Position numbers and translations under genes: made by a program. From RGIG3528 sp963649295 (GTDB lineage Bacteria > Bacillota > Clostridia > Lachnospirales > Lachnospiraceae), in assembly GCA_963649295.1 (NCBI GenBank), contig CAVJHK010000003.1, positions 24,376-88,375 of the forward strand: DNA of 64,000 bases. The letters run 5' to 3'. This document shows, in pieces, positions 33,054-41,104 of the stretch; positions within the stretch are counted from its first letter, which is position 1, and each line of letters starts with the position of its first letter. The notes below the pieces were generated by a model. That model saw only the letters and a list, made by a program, of their open reading frames with translations, was not told where the DNA came from and searched no databases.

Positions 33054-33533
33054 ATGTTGGCACCTATTTTATTCAATGATACTTTTGATTTTCTTGATCC
33101 CTTTTGCAATGACTTATTCGGATTTGACGAAAGCTCTCTTAAGAACGCCGAAAAGAAGCTTTACGGTCACAGAGCAAAAAATGTAATGAACACCGATATC
33201 AAGGAGCACGACGAGGGTTATGAGCTTATGGTTGATTTGCCCGGCTTCACAAAGAATGAGGTTTCGGTTGATTTGGAAAACGGTTACCTTGTAATTACCG
33301 CTCAGAAATCGCTTGATTCCGATTCCGAAAAGAATAAGAATGAGCATAAGAACGAAAAGTACTTAAGACGTGAAAGATATTCGGGTTCGGCAAGCCGCAG
33401 CTTCTACATCGGAGAAGACATTACTCACAACGATGTTAAGGCAAAGTTTGAGCACGGAATTCTTACAATAGATATTCCGAAAAAAGATCCCGCAGTGATT
33501 AATCAAAAGAAAGCAATTCAGATTGAAGGCTAA
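33054..33533 (+). CDS. hsp20: Hsp20/alpha-crystallin small heat-shock protein
   Basis: A 159-residue protein with the alpha-crystallin domain at about 45-145: MNTDIKEHDEGYELMVDLPG, LENGYLVITAQK and HGILTIDIPKKDP. The C-terminal I-x-I-like motif is AIQIEG. It is an ATP-independent holdase for unfolding proteins. A GGAAGG ribosome site precedes the ATG. The CIRCE promoter and downstream terminator make it a monocistronic heat-shock gene, sitting between toxin-antitoxin-like loci. Confidence 0.95.
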   Translation: MLAPILFNDTFDFLDPFCNDLFGFDESSLKNAEKKLYGHRAKNVMNTDIKEHDEGYELMVDLPGFTKNEVSVDLENGYLVITAQKSLDSDSEKNKNEHKNEKYLRRERYSGSASRSFYIGEDITHNDVKAKFEHGILTIDIPKKDPAVINQKKAIQIEG

Positions 33534-33571
33534 ACAAAAAGCCTTTTGAATTAACTAATTCCAACGACCAA

Positions 33572-33610
33572 ACGCCCTTCGGCCTCTTATTTACCGAAGG
33601 GCGTGTTTTT
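33572..33610 (+). terminator. Intrinsic terminator of hsp20
   Basis: ACGCCCTTCGG (33572-33582) pairs with CCGAAGGGCGT (33594-33604), followed by GTTTTTATT. Confidence 0.92.
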
Positions 33611-33716
33611 ATTCTCCTTTGCATCGATTTTTCTTGAAAAAAATCAAAAATAAGATATCATAAATATCGGCAAAACAATCTATTTTTTCTCAATTTACCG
33701 CATATGGGAGGTATAT

Positions 33717-34850
33717 ATGGAATACAGACAGCTCGGACACTTAAAAGAAAAATCTTCTCTCTTCGGTCTCGGATGCATGCGCTTTAACGGTAAGGGCACC
33801 GGGGATTCGGTCGTCGACGAAGAAAAAGCAATTTCCCTGATTCGCCGTGCAATAGACGGCGGCGTAACCTACCTTGACACCGCCTACGTTTATCTTGACA
33901 AGACCTCCGAATCGATACTCGGAAAAGCTCTTCGTGACGGCTATCGCGAAAAAGTAACGATTGCGACAAAAATGCCTCTTTGGTGCATAAAAAGCCATGA
34001 TGACATGCTTCCGCTCCTTGAGTCGGAGCTTAATAAGCTTCAAACCGACCATATCGATTTTTATCTGATGCACGGAATAGACAAGGCAGGATGGCTTAAA
34101 TTCAAAGAGCTTAAGGGTGACGAATTTTTTACGGAAATGAAGCGTATAGGCAAAATCCGTTACAAATGCTTTTCGTTCCACGGCTCATATGAGGATTTTG
34201 AATATATAATAAACGACTACGACTGGGATATGGTCCAGATTCAATACAACTTTATGGACATCGATAACCAGGCGGGAACTCGTGGCTTAAAGCTTGCCGG
34301 AAAGCTCGGAATTCCGGTTGTTATTATGGAAGGCCTGCTTGGCGGAAAGCTTGCAAACGCACCCGCCAACGTCCAAAAGCTCTATGACGAATTCCCCGTC
34401 AAGAGAAGCGCCGTTGACTGGGCATTCAGATGGCTCGGAAACAATCCCGAAATTCTTACGATCCTGTCCGGATGCAACGAGCCCGAACAGATTGACGAAA
34501 ATTTGAGAATTTTTGATGATTTAAAACCGAATTCCATGACAGATGCGGAACTCGCTCTTATGGACAATGTACGCGCAGCTTACATCGCACGCACAAAAAT
34601 CGGATGTACGGGATGCGCTTATTGCATGCCCTGCCCTGCGGGCGTCGACATTCCGAGGGTTTTCCGAGCATGGAACGCTTCTTCTCTTTACAATGTCAAA
34701 AATTCCGACAATTGGGATTTGCTTGAAATAAAGCGCAAAAACCAAACTCCCGTAAATTGCCGTGAATGCGGCAAGTGTATGCGTGCGTGCCCGCAAAAGC
34801 TTGATATTGTTACAAAGCTCAAGGAAGCGTGGGAAGAATTGAAGGATTGA
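33717..34850 (+). CDS. Aldo/keto reductase with C-terminal ferredoxin domain
   Basis: A 377-residue protein. The AKR TIM barrel (about 1-270) carries TYLDTAYVY (catalytic Asp/Tyr region), ATKMPLWCIK (Lys) and DFYLMHGID (His). The C-terminal segment has two Cys clusters, IGCTGCAYCMPCPAGVDIP and NCRECGKCMRACPQ, for [4Fe-4S] centres. These Fe-S aldo/keto reductases are common in Clostridia and may couple ferredoxin to reduction of an aldehyde or ketone; the substrate is unknown. GGGAGG lies 6 bases before the ATG. Confidence 0.9.
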   Translation: MEYRQLGHLKEKSSLFGLGCMRFNGKGTGDSVVDEEKAISLIRRAIDGGVTYLDTAYVYLDKTSESILGKALRDGYREKVTIATKMPLWCIKSHDDMLPLLESELNKLQTDHIDFYLMHGIDKAGWLKFKELKGDEFFTEMKRIGKIRYKCFSFHGSYEDFEYIINDYDWDMVQIQYNFMDIDNQAGTRGLKLAGKLGIPVVIMEGLLGGKLANAPANVQKLYDEFPVKRSAVDWAFRWLGNNPEILTILSGCNEPEQIDENLRIFDDLKPNSMTDAELALMDNVRAAYIARTKIGCTGCAYCMPCPAGVDIPRVFRAWNASSLYNVKNSDNWDLLEIKRKNQTPVNCRECGKCMRACPQKLDIVTKLKEAWEELKD

Positions 34851-34861
34851 AGGATTGAAGC
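34838..34861 (+). repeat. 8-bp tandem repeat, three copies, spanning the aldo/keto reductase stop codon
   Basis: ATTGAAGG at 34838, 34846 and 34854 (last unit ends in C). Each unit contains TGA; because the step is 8, the three TGAs fall in three different frames. The middle one is the actual stop (34848-34850). Confidence 0.85.
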
Positions 34862-34908
34862 CTTAAAGGTTTAAAGGTTTGATATATTAAAAAATTAAAA
34901 TACCGATA

Positions 34909-34942
34909 AAAGCCTGCGAAACTGTTAATCCGCAGGCTTTTT
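34909..34942 (+). terminator. Intrinsic terminator after the aldo/keto reductase gene
   Basis: AAAGCCTGCG (34909-34918) pairs with CGCAGGCTTT (34931-34940), followed by further T residues. Confidence 0.92.
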
Positions 34943-34992
34943 ATTGATATCTGTAAAATCAGCACATTTTTAAAAAGCTTCTCCAAAGGCTG

Positions 34993-35814
34993 TCAAATAA
35001 ATTTACCTTTAAACAAATATCCATATTTACGCATTTGCTGAAAAAGAATTGTTTTAACTCTTTCTTTTTCTTTATCCGAATAGATATTTAAATTATCAAG
35101 TAACTCCGTTACGTCATTTTTATCAAAATTGAACCTTAAGTTTATTCCGAATCTTTTTTCGGCCGCCCAAAGTGCCTCCTCGAAGCTTGTGCATATGGTT
35201 TTTGATTTTACTTCTCCGATCAATTTAATTGTATCCTCCGTAAGCGGATAATCGATACTTTTGTCTGACATAAGCCCCGCTCCCTGATCAAAAATCGGGC
35301 ACAGCTTAAATTTTCCGTCTCCGTTCATAAGCACGGCAATATTATGCATATGTCTGTCTTCATTCAAAAAAAACGCATCAATCGTTAAAATTTTGCATAA
35401 ATATATTCCGAACTCTTTCAGTCCCGTTATTTTTAAAACCGTATCGCAAACAAAATCAAGCCTGTCCGAGACATCAGGTATATGCCACACATCAACGATA
35501 AAATTCCTGTTATACATTGTCTTATACAGTCTTTGAAGTGTTACGATTTGCCAATCGTCATATAAAAAATTTTTGCTCTTTGCACCGTTAAAAATACTTT
35601 TTTTATAACTTATTTGTTCCGGCTCATATAATACAAATTCTTCATACTCTAAAGTCGATTTTTTTAAGAGCTCCGATATCACATATTCCGAAAGTCCTTC
35701 GTATCCCATATAGTCTGCCTTATACCAGACCCCACACTTTTCCCATTTAAGCTGATTACCTTTTGAAGAATGTCTTTCAAACAGTTTTAAATTTTCCTCA
35801 GACAACTCAATCAT
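34993..35814 (-). CDS. HipA/CtkA-type protein kinase, probable toxin
   Basis: A 273-residue protein with a HipA-like kinase core. The nucleotide-binding Lys is probably in GVWYKADYMGYEGLSE; the catalytic loop is NEDRHMHNIAVL (Asp and Asn) and the metal-binding Asp is in PIFDQGAGLMSD. It lacks the N-terminal subdomain of full HipA and is closer in size to HipT or Helicobacter CtkA. It probably phosphorylates a translation factor when free. The ATG overlaps the stop of the helix-turn-helix gene by 8 bp and has AGGAG upstream, as in toxin-antitoxin operons. Confidence 0.8.
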   Translation of the reverse strand: MIELSEENLKLFERHSSKGNQLKWEKCGVWYKADYMGYEGLSEYVISELLKKSTLEYEEFVLYEPEQISYKKSIFNGAKSKNFLYDDWQIVTLQRLYKTMYNRNFIVDVWHIPDVSDRLDFVCDTVLKITGLKEFGIYLCKILTIDAFFLNEDRHMHNIAVLMNGDGKFKLCPIFDQGAGLMSDKSIDYPLTEDTIKLIGEVKSKTICTSFEEALWAAEKRFGINLRFNFDKNDVTELLDNLNIYSDKEKERVKTILFQQMRKYGYLFKGKFI

Positions 35815-36358
35815 TTTTTTCTCCTGTCATAATCCAAAAATCATCCTCCGACATTCTTCCTTTTGTTTTGTCTATAATAAGCATCGGATCATAAAAAGGA
35901 AGCCCGAGCGCATCCAGCTGTATTTTCATTTTGTCTCTCGTTTCCGGAAAACATCTTGATTTCAAAAATTCTTCATAATCTTCATAGGACGGATTATTGT
36001 TGGCTCCAAACGCTCTGAAAAAGATATTTTCCGCATAATTTTTTATAAATATCTTTCGATTTATTTCATCCGCCTCTATCAGCGTACATTTTTTATCTTT
36101 ATACATATACCATATTCTTAAAGGATAACGCTGCTTCGGTATTTTTCTTTCTTCCAGCCATTCCTCATGCTCCGACAGTATATCGATTACGGTTGCAATC
36201 GGTCCCGTTATCGGACTTTTGCTTTTTTCCCAACGCTCCACCGTAGGCTTTGACACGCCGGCAAATTGTGCAAATTCGCTTTGAGTCATATTTATTTTTT
36301 TTCTGAATCTTTTTATTTTTTCGGCTGTAACCGATGCGGATATATTATAATTATTCAT
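35807..36358 (-). CDS. XRE-family antitoxin-like regulator with C-terminal partner domain
   Basis: A 183-residue protein. The N-terminal XRE helix-turn-helix (about 10-65) contains MTQSEFAQFAGVSKPTVERW. Residues about 75-183 form a separate domain (LRIWYMYKDKKCTLIEADEI, RCFPETRDKM, GLPFYDPMLIIDKTKGRM, EDDFWIM) that I cannot assign; it might shield the kinase as HipS does in HipBST systems. It is first in the operon, overlaps the kinase gene, and its promoter carries two matching operators. CGGAG precedes the ATG. Confidence 0.8.
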   Translation of the reverse strand: MNNYNISASVTAEKIKRFRKKINMTQSEFAQFAGVSKPTVERWEKSKSPITGPIATVIDILSEHEEWLEERKIPKQRYPLRIWYMYKDKKCTLIEADEINRKIFIKNYAENIFFRAFGANNNPSYEDYEEFLKSRCFPETRDKMKIQLDALGLPFYDPMLIIDKTKGRMSEDDFWIMTGEKND

Positions 36359-36397
36359 TGTTTCTCCGTTTCTACTGTATTTATATACTTCCGCCTT

Positions 36398-36450
36398 ATT
36401 AAATCATCATTTTGATTATTTGTAAAGAAAAAAAGTAATCAAAATGATGA
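36398..36450 (-). promoter_or_regulatory. Promoter with two phased palindromic operators for the XRE-kinase operon
   Basis: Minus strand TTTACA (36426-36421), a 17-bp spacer and TTTAAT (36403-36398). Palindromes ATCA-TTT-TGAT (36406-36416) and ATCA-AAA-TGAT (36438-36448) lie inside the spacer and upstream of the -35 box. Their centres are 32 bp apart, about three helical turns. They are part of a larger 15-bp inverted repeat (36404-36418 and 36436-36450). Confidence 0.82.
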
Positions 36451-36471
36451 CTTTTTTTGTAAACATTAAAA

Positions 36472-36514
36472 AACCGCCTTTTACGACAACTTACGTCAAT
36501 CGTCAAAAGGCGGT
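36472..36514 (-). terminator. Terminator of a minus-strand gene lost in the adjacent gap
   Basis: AACCGCCTTTT (from 36472) pairs with AAAAGGCGGT (36505-36514). On the minus strand it is followed by TTTTTT, so it should end a minus-strand gene entering from the N gap; the plus-strand tail is weaker. Confidence 0.65.
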
Positions 36515-36533
36515 ATATTTTACTCATTTTTTT

Positions 36534-36623
36534 NNNNNNNNNNNNNNNNNNNNNNNNNNNNNNNNNNNNNNNNNNNNNNNNNNNNNNNNNNNNNNNNNNN
36601 NNNNNNNNNNNNNNNNNNNNNNN
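36534..36623. other. Assembly gap (90 N)
   Basis: Ninety Ns separate the toxin-antitoxin island from the GGDEF/EAL gene. The true length of missing sequence is unknown. Confidence 0.99.
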
Positions 36624-36640
36624 ATTTTTTTACCGAAATA

Positions 36641-36668
36641 AAAATTCCTTAACCAAAATTCCTTAACC
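36641..36668 (-). repeat. Exact 14-bp tandem duplication downstream of the GGDEF/EAL gene stop
   Basis: AAAATTCCTTAACC occurs at 36641 and 36655 without mismatch, 8 bp beyond the stop codon at 36676-36678. Each copy contains TTAA, giving a stop on the minus strand. A partial third unit overlaps the stop itself. Confidence 0.8.
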
Positions 36669-36675
36669 GGAATTT

Positions 36676-38640
36676 TTACCTCACATAGGTCTTATTCTCT
36701 AGTCTCTTTTCAAATTCCTTCTTTTCGAGCGGTTTATCAAAATAATAGCCCTGAATATGCGTGCAGCCCATGCTCTTAAGCTCTTCCACCTGTTCCTTTG
36801 ATTCGACGCCCTCGGCAATTACGCTGAGCCCTATATTCTTTGCGAGCGTAATAATATCCTGCAAAATCTGTTTTTCCTTTTCGTCCTTGTAATCGGAAAA
36901 TGCCTTGTCGATTTTGAGTTCATCAAAACGTATAACCTTTAGGATCATGATTGACGAGCTTCCCGTACCAAAATCGTCGATTGCCGCCGTAAGTCCGTAT
37001 AAGTGAAGAGCTTCAACAACGCCCTTTAGGTAAGACAAAGGATATTCGTCAAGACTTTCCGTAACCTCTATTTGAATGAGTTCCTTTGGGATATCATATT
37101 TTTCGACCGTCTTGCAGATTGCTTCGGAAAGTATGGGATTTCCGAGATTTCGTCTCGAAAAGTTTACCGACACCTGCACAGGCTCAAGTCCTCTCCTAAT
37201 CCATTCCTTTATGTCTGCGCAAACATGCTCAAGCATATAAAAGTCAAGCTTGCATATGATATTATTTTTTTCGAGAACCGGAATAAATTCAAAAGGCGGA
37301 ATAAGCTTTCCGTCACGTCTCCATCTTACAAGAGCTTCCGCTCCGCAAAGCTTGCCTGTCACCGTATCAACCTTTGGCTGATAAAAAGGCTCAAATTCAT
37401 CGACAAGCATGCCCTTTTGCGCATTGTCCTCTACTTCACGCGTTCTGTTAAATTCTTTTTCGAAGCTTTCGTCCATCATGAAAAACTGCTGATGAACGGT
37501 ATTCTTTGCATAGCTTACCGCTGCGGCCGAATTTCCGAGAATTTGTTCGGGCGTGACGTTCTTCGACACAATTTCATATCCGCCGACAATCGCACTTACG
37601 TTTACCGTAACCGGGTTTCCGTTGTATTCGATTTCAATCGGAACCGAGCGCAAAAATTCCGCAAAATCCCTTGTTCTCTCCTTCTTGATGAGAGCCACAA
37701 AATAATTTCCGCCGAAACGTCCGAGCAGTTCTTCTTTTTCAAGGTTCTTTTCTGCTTTTGCCGCATAACGGCAAATTATTTCGTCGCCCTTTTCTTTGCC
37801 ATATTTGATATTTATCTGTCCCATGCGGACAATGTCAAAATAAAGTGCGTTATATTCGGTAATATCCCTGATATCTATAATTTTTTCAATACCCTTGCTG
37901 AATCCGAACGTATTCAAAAGTCCCGTCATAACTTCGGTGCTTGCCGCACGCTTATATTCGGAGTTTTGATCGGTAAGTGCAATTATAAAGAGCACAAGGC
38001 CACCAAGGAATATCGAAAAATTGATAAGCGAAAGTCCGTATAAAAACAGCTGTGAGACCGATGCCGCAAACGGAAAAATGCTGAATATAAGCACCGAACG
38101 GAACACACCTTTGTTTAAGAGCTTTCTGTTTTCAAGTATGATTCCGAATATACAAAATAAGGCAACCAGAGGAAGTGTATATCCTATAATATAAAACTTA
38201 CCCCTTGTATAAAGATTGTTTTCGTCAAAATAATAATAAATTCCGGTAAATTGTGAAACAATAACCAGTACCGCCGACACAAACAATATTTCCTTGCAAA
38301 GCTTCATTCTTCGCGGAATGACATTTTCGTATTTGCCCTTTTCGTCATAAAGTGCTTCAAGATATTTTATAAAAATATAGATAATCGCAATCGTAAATTC
38401 AAAGACAAGAAAATTAGAAAATCTTGTCATTATACGTCCCGTAAGAGATATGTCGCCGCGATAAATGTATGCTGTGGCATCACACACGAGAAGTGTTGTA
38501 ATGCTTATCTGTATTCCAAACAGAGCAAGTTTCTTTTTTACGGAAGTAAAATTTATAAATAATACAAAAATTGCCATAAAAAGACTTATTGCCGCTGCCG
38601 CATCAAGAAAGGTCACCTGATTTTGTCTGAAAAATTCCAT
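36676..38640 (-). CDS. Membrane-bound GGDEF-EAL protein, probable c-di-GMP phosphodiesterase
   Basis: A 654-residue protein. About seven hydrophobic helices occupy residues 15-225. The GGDEF domain (about 235-390) reads GRFGGNYFVAL, with Asp-Glu replaced by Asn-Tyr, so it should be inactive as a cyclase. The EAL domain (about 400-645) keeps GAEALVRW, VSVNFSRRNL, QIEVTES, AIDDFGTGSS, LKIDK-like FDELKIDKAF, IAEGVES and IQGYYFDKPL. It therefore probably degrades c-di-GMP at the membrane. An extended -10 promoter lies upstream. Confidence 0.9.
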   Translation of the reverse strand: MEFFRQNQVTFLDAAAAISLFMAIFVLFINFTSVKKKLALFGIQISITTLLVCDATAYIYRGDISLTGRIMTRFSNFLVFEFTIAIIYIFIKYLEALYDEKGKYENVIPRRMKLCKEILFVSAVLVIVSQFTGIYYYFDENNLYTRGKFYIIGYTLPLVALFCIFGIILENRKLLNKGVFRSVLIFSIFPFAASVSQLFLYGLSLINFSIFLGGLVLFIIALTDQNSEYKRAASTEVMTGLLNTFGFSKGIEKIIDIRDITEYNALYFDIVRMGQINIKYGKEKGDEIICRYAAKAEKNLEKEELLGRFGGNYFVALIKKERTRDFAEFLRSVPIEIEYNGNPVTVNVSAIVGGYEIVSKNVTPEQILGNSAAAVSYAKNTVHQQFFMMDESFEKEFNRTREVEDNAQKGMLVDEFEPFYQPKVDTVTGKLCGAEALVRWRRDGKLIPPFEFIPVLEKNNIICKLDFYMLEHVCADIKEWIRRGLEPVQVSVNFSRRNLGNPILSEAICKTVEKYDIPKELIQIEVTESLDEYPLSYLKGVVEALHLYGLTAAIDDFGTGSSSIMILKVIRFDELKIDKAFSDYKDEKEKQILQDIITLAKNIGLSVIAEGVESKEQVEELKSMGCTHIQGYYFDKPLEKKEFEKRLENKTYVR

Positions 38641-38707
38641 ATTTACCCCTTAAATTTTTTTAGGTTTCATGCGTACGATTTTTTGTCCCAAAAATCCCAT
38701 TTAAGTA

Positions 38708-38716
38708 ATTATAACA
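38708..38716 (-). promoter_or_regulatory. Extended -10 promoter of the GGDEF-EAL gene
   Basis: Minus strand TGT-TATAAT with TATAAT at 38713-38708. The -35 region is weak. It lies about 68 bp upstream of the start codon. Confidence 0.6.
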
Positions 38717-38734
38717 TATAAATTCCAACAAAAG

Positions 38735-38765
38735 AAGGAAACCGCTCAAAATAAACGATTTCCTT
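38735..38765 (-). terminator. Intrinsic terminator after the GH43 lipoprotein gene
   Basis: AAGGAAACCG (38735-38744) pairs with CGATTTCCTT (38756-38765), one mismatch. The minus-strand stem is followed by CTTTTG. Confidence 0.65.
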
Positions 38766-38828
38766 TTTAGACAAAATATTTAATTTAAAATTAACCGATA
38801 TATTCGGATTCTGTCAATGCATTTGCTT

Positions 38829-40898
38829 TTAATCGATGCATTTGCTTCCCCAGACCGTGATTTGGTTTTCGGTTCCGAGAGCCGTAAACACAATGGTATT
38901 CATATGCGTATTTTCAATGTTTTGATTAAGCGTTACACCGTTGTAGGTTTGTCCGTCAAGCATGAGCTTGATATTTGAAGTGCCATCGGTTATTTCCCAT
39001 GTTCCCGTATAATCTCCGGTAATCGTGCCGTCTACGTTCAATGTTATGAGGTCAGTCTTATTTGTTTCATATTTTTTGTAATTAAGCGAAAGCTTATGCA
39101 CAATCACTTCATAATCGCCTGCGATGTTTGATACGATATTCATTTTGGCATCAAGCATTTCCCCGTCCGTGGAATAAGGTGCCGCAACAAGCCAGCCGTC
39201 CGAATTCACAAACAATTGATGAATTTTTACATAATGTCCTTCGGTTCCGTTTGATGTTCTTGTATGAAATACGATATAAGCCTTTCCGTCATTGTCCACG
39301 AATGCGGAATTGTGACCTTGAGCCACCTGTGCATAGCTCATGCATCTCCACTTGTATCCGCCGAAAATTCTTATTCCCTTTGTGTCATTAAAATTCTGCT
39401 TATATGTGTCATAAAATGCGCTGTTTCCGAGTTCGTCCACATATTCGCCGTCCGGAGTCAGAGATCTGTAATATCGGATATTGTATCCGCTTGCCGCTTC
39501 AAGTCCGCCGTATGAAATAAAAAGATAATAATAATCGCCTATTTTTTGCACATACGAGCCTTCACCCGAAACATATTTGCCGCCCGCAATTTTTTTGCCG
39601 AAATAAGCATCCGAATGCTTATTCGTTTCATATGTCACATTGTAATCGCGAAGACCGGTTGTTTCGTCAAGCTCGATTATAAATATTCCGCCCGACCACG
39701 AGCCGTATGTCATAAAGAGCTTTCCGTCGGAATCATAAAATACACAAGGGTCGATTACGTTCGGATATTCGTCTCCCCATTTTTTGTTTTTGACGCCGTT
39801 TGTGACATAGCGTGCGGGGATGGTATTTTCTCCTGTGACAAGTGCCGCATCCGTAAGCGAATAGGTATCCTGAGTAAAGCCGCCATACAACACTGATCCC
39901 GCATAATCATAAGGTCCGGTTACGTTATCGGACGTAAGCAAAACGATATTCGAAATCCAGTTGTCACCGTTTGCCGAAAGATAAATGCAATATTTGCCCA
40001 TCGTTTCGTTATAAATAATATCCGGAGCCCAAAGATATCCGTACCATGTATCCGACGAATCGTCGTCATTCCATGCCCTTATTTTGTCTATTGCTTCCTG
40101 TGTATAAGAGAGTCTGTAAATCCCGTCTTTTGATGTCCAGTTGCGAAGATCTGACGAATATCCCATTCCCATATGCGTTCCGAAAAGATAATAGGTTCCG
40201 TCAAAATCAAGAAATATCGACGGATCGTGACACGTGATGGTTACGGGATTATTCTTTTCGGAAGACGTAAGCGTCAAAGGATTTTGGTATACCTTAAGCT
40301 CAAAGGTAAATTTAATAATGCATTCGCAGCCGTTGTAGGTGATATATTGCATAACATTTAATTTTACAATGTCTGCATCATTTGAGGATGCCGCTTTAAA
40401 TTCGCCCTTTGTGACGTTTTTGAGCGTCGCTCCCGCAAAAATTACATTTTCGTCACCCTTAATCGTACCGGAAGCAGTATATTCTTCTCCCGCCTGAATT
40501 ACAGGATAGGAATAATCAAAACCCGTGTCAGAAATCGCAAGTCCGTCCGACAAAACATATTTATATGTACCTTTTGCTATTCTGTAATATTTTTTGTCAT
40601 TTTTAAGACGCAAAACAAAATTTATGTCCTCTCCCGCCGCATATTCAATCTTGTCGAGCGTAAATTCCGCGGATATATCTGAGTCCTCTGCCGTAACGGT
40701 CGATTTTAAGCTTTCGGTATCTGCCATATTGTCTGTATTCCCCTTATTTTCGTTATTTTCGTTATTTTCGGAATTTTCGTTATTTTCCGAGGATTCGTTA
40801 TTTTGGTCTGCGGGATTATTTGTTCCGTTGTTGCCGCATCCAACCGTCATTGCCAAAATAAGTAAAATTCCGATAAAACATAATAATTTTTTTTTCAT
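38829..40898 (-). CDS. GH43 family secreted lipoprotein, probable arabinanase/arabinosidase
   Basis: A 689-residue protein. A hydrophobic signal with lipobox-like TVGCG is followed by an Asn/Glu-rich low-complexity linker encoded by 9-bp DNA repeats, then a beta-sandwich-like region. The GH43 five-bladed propeller starts near residue 225: ITCHDPSIFLDFDGTYYLFG (general base Asp), VIDPCVFYDSDGKLFMTYGS (second Asp) and SGEGSYVQKIGDYYYLFIS (acid Glu), then GHNSAFVDNDGKAYIVFHTR. It probably cleaves arabinan side chains of pectin at the cell surface. The C-terminal domain (about 610 on) is a separate beta-rich module. Confidence 0.88.
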   Translation of the reverse strand: MKKKLLCFIGILLILAMTVGCGNNGTNNPADQNNESSENNENSENNENNENKGNTDNMADTESLKSTVTAEDSDISAEFTLDKIEYAAGEDINFVLRLKNDKKYYRIAKGTYKYVLSDGLAISDTGFDYSYPVIQAGEEYTASGTIKGDENVIFAGATLKNVTKGEFKAASSNDADIVKLNVMQYITYNGCECIIKFTFELKVYQNPLTLTSSEKNNPVTITCHDPSIFLDFDGTYYLFGTHMGMGYSSDLRNWTSKDGIYRLSYTQEAIDKIRAWNDDDSSDTWYGYLWAPDIIYNETMGKYCIYLSANGDNWISNIVLLTSDNVTGPYDYAGSVLYGGFTQDTYSLTDAALVTGENTIPARYVTNGVKNKKWGDEYPNVIDPCVFYDSDGKLFMTYGSWSGGIFIIELDETTGLRDYNVTYETNKHSDAYFGKKIAGGKYVSGEGSYVQKIGDYYYLFISYGGLEAASGYNIRYYRSLTPDGEYVDELGNSAFYDTYKQNFNDTKGIRIFGGYKWRCMSYAQVAQGHNSAFVDNDGKAYIVFHTRTSNGTEGHYVKIHQLFVNSDGWLVAAPYSTDGEMLDAKMNIVSNIAGDYEVIVHKLSLNYKKYETNKTDLITLNVDGTITGDYTGTWEITDGTSNIKLMLDGQTYNGVTLNQNIENTHMNTIVFTALGTENQITVWGSKCID

Positions 40899-41104
40899 AA
40901 GTGCTCCTTTTTTTATGCAAAAGCGTTGTCTGCCTGATGCACGACTTTACTTTTCTCATGCACCCGGCACACAACGCTCCGGGGGAAAATCCCCCGGAGT
41001 GTCATATTTAACTCATATACCCCTAAAAAAAGCTTTTAAAATCATATTTAAAATCTTACTGTTCCTATCTTTCGGGGCCGACAACGATGCAGGATCATAT
41101 AGCT
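40899..41104 (-). promoter_or_regulatory. Structured leader between the solute-binding protein gene and GH43
   Basis: Two RNA structures are possible on the minus strand. A perfect 10-bp hairpin CTCCGGGGGA/TCCCCCGGAG (40977-40999) comes first. A long interrupted stem follows, with AGCGTTGT pairing ACAACGCT (40978-40971 with 40929-40922) and internal GCC/GGC and GGTGCA/TGCATC pairs, ending in TTTTGC. The two stems share a few bases and so compete. A terminator/antiterminator or a processing site is plausible. Confidence 0.55.

Noticed and set aside
37072..38043. Open plus-strand frame of 323 codons opposite the GGDEF/EAL gene
   Set aside because: Antisense to well-conserved GGDEF and EAL motifs, with basic Arg/Lys/Phe-rich nonsense translation.
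40740..40800. 9-bp repeats as a regulatory or mobile repeat
   Set aside because: They encode the Asn/Glu-rich linker of the GH43 lipoprotein; ordinary low-complexity coding repeats.
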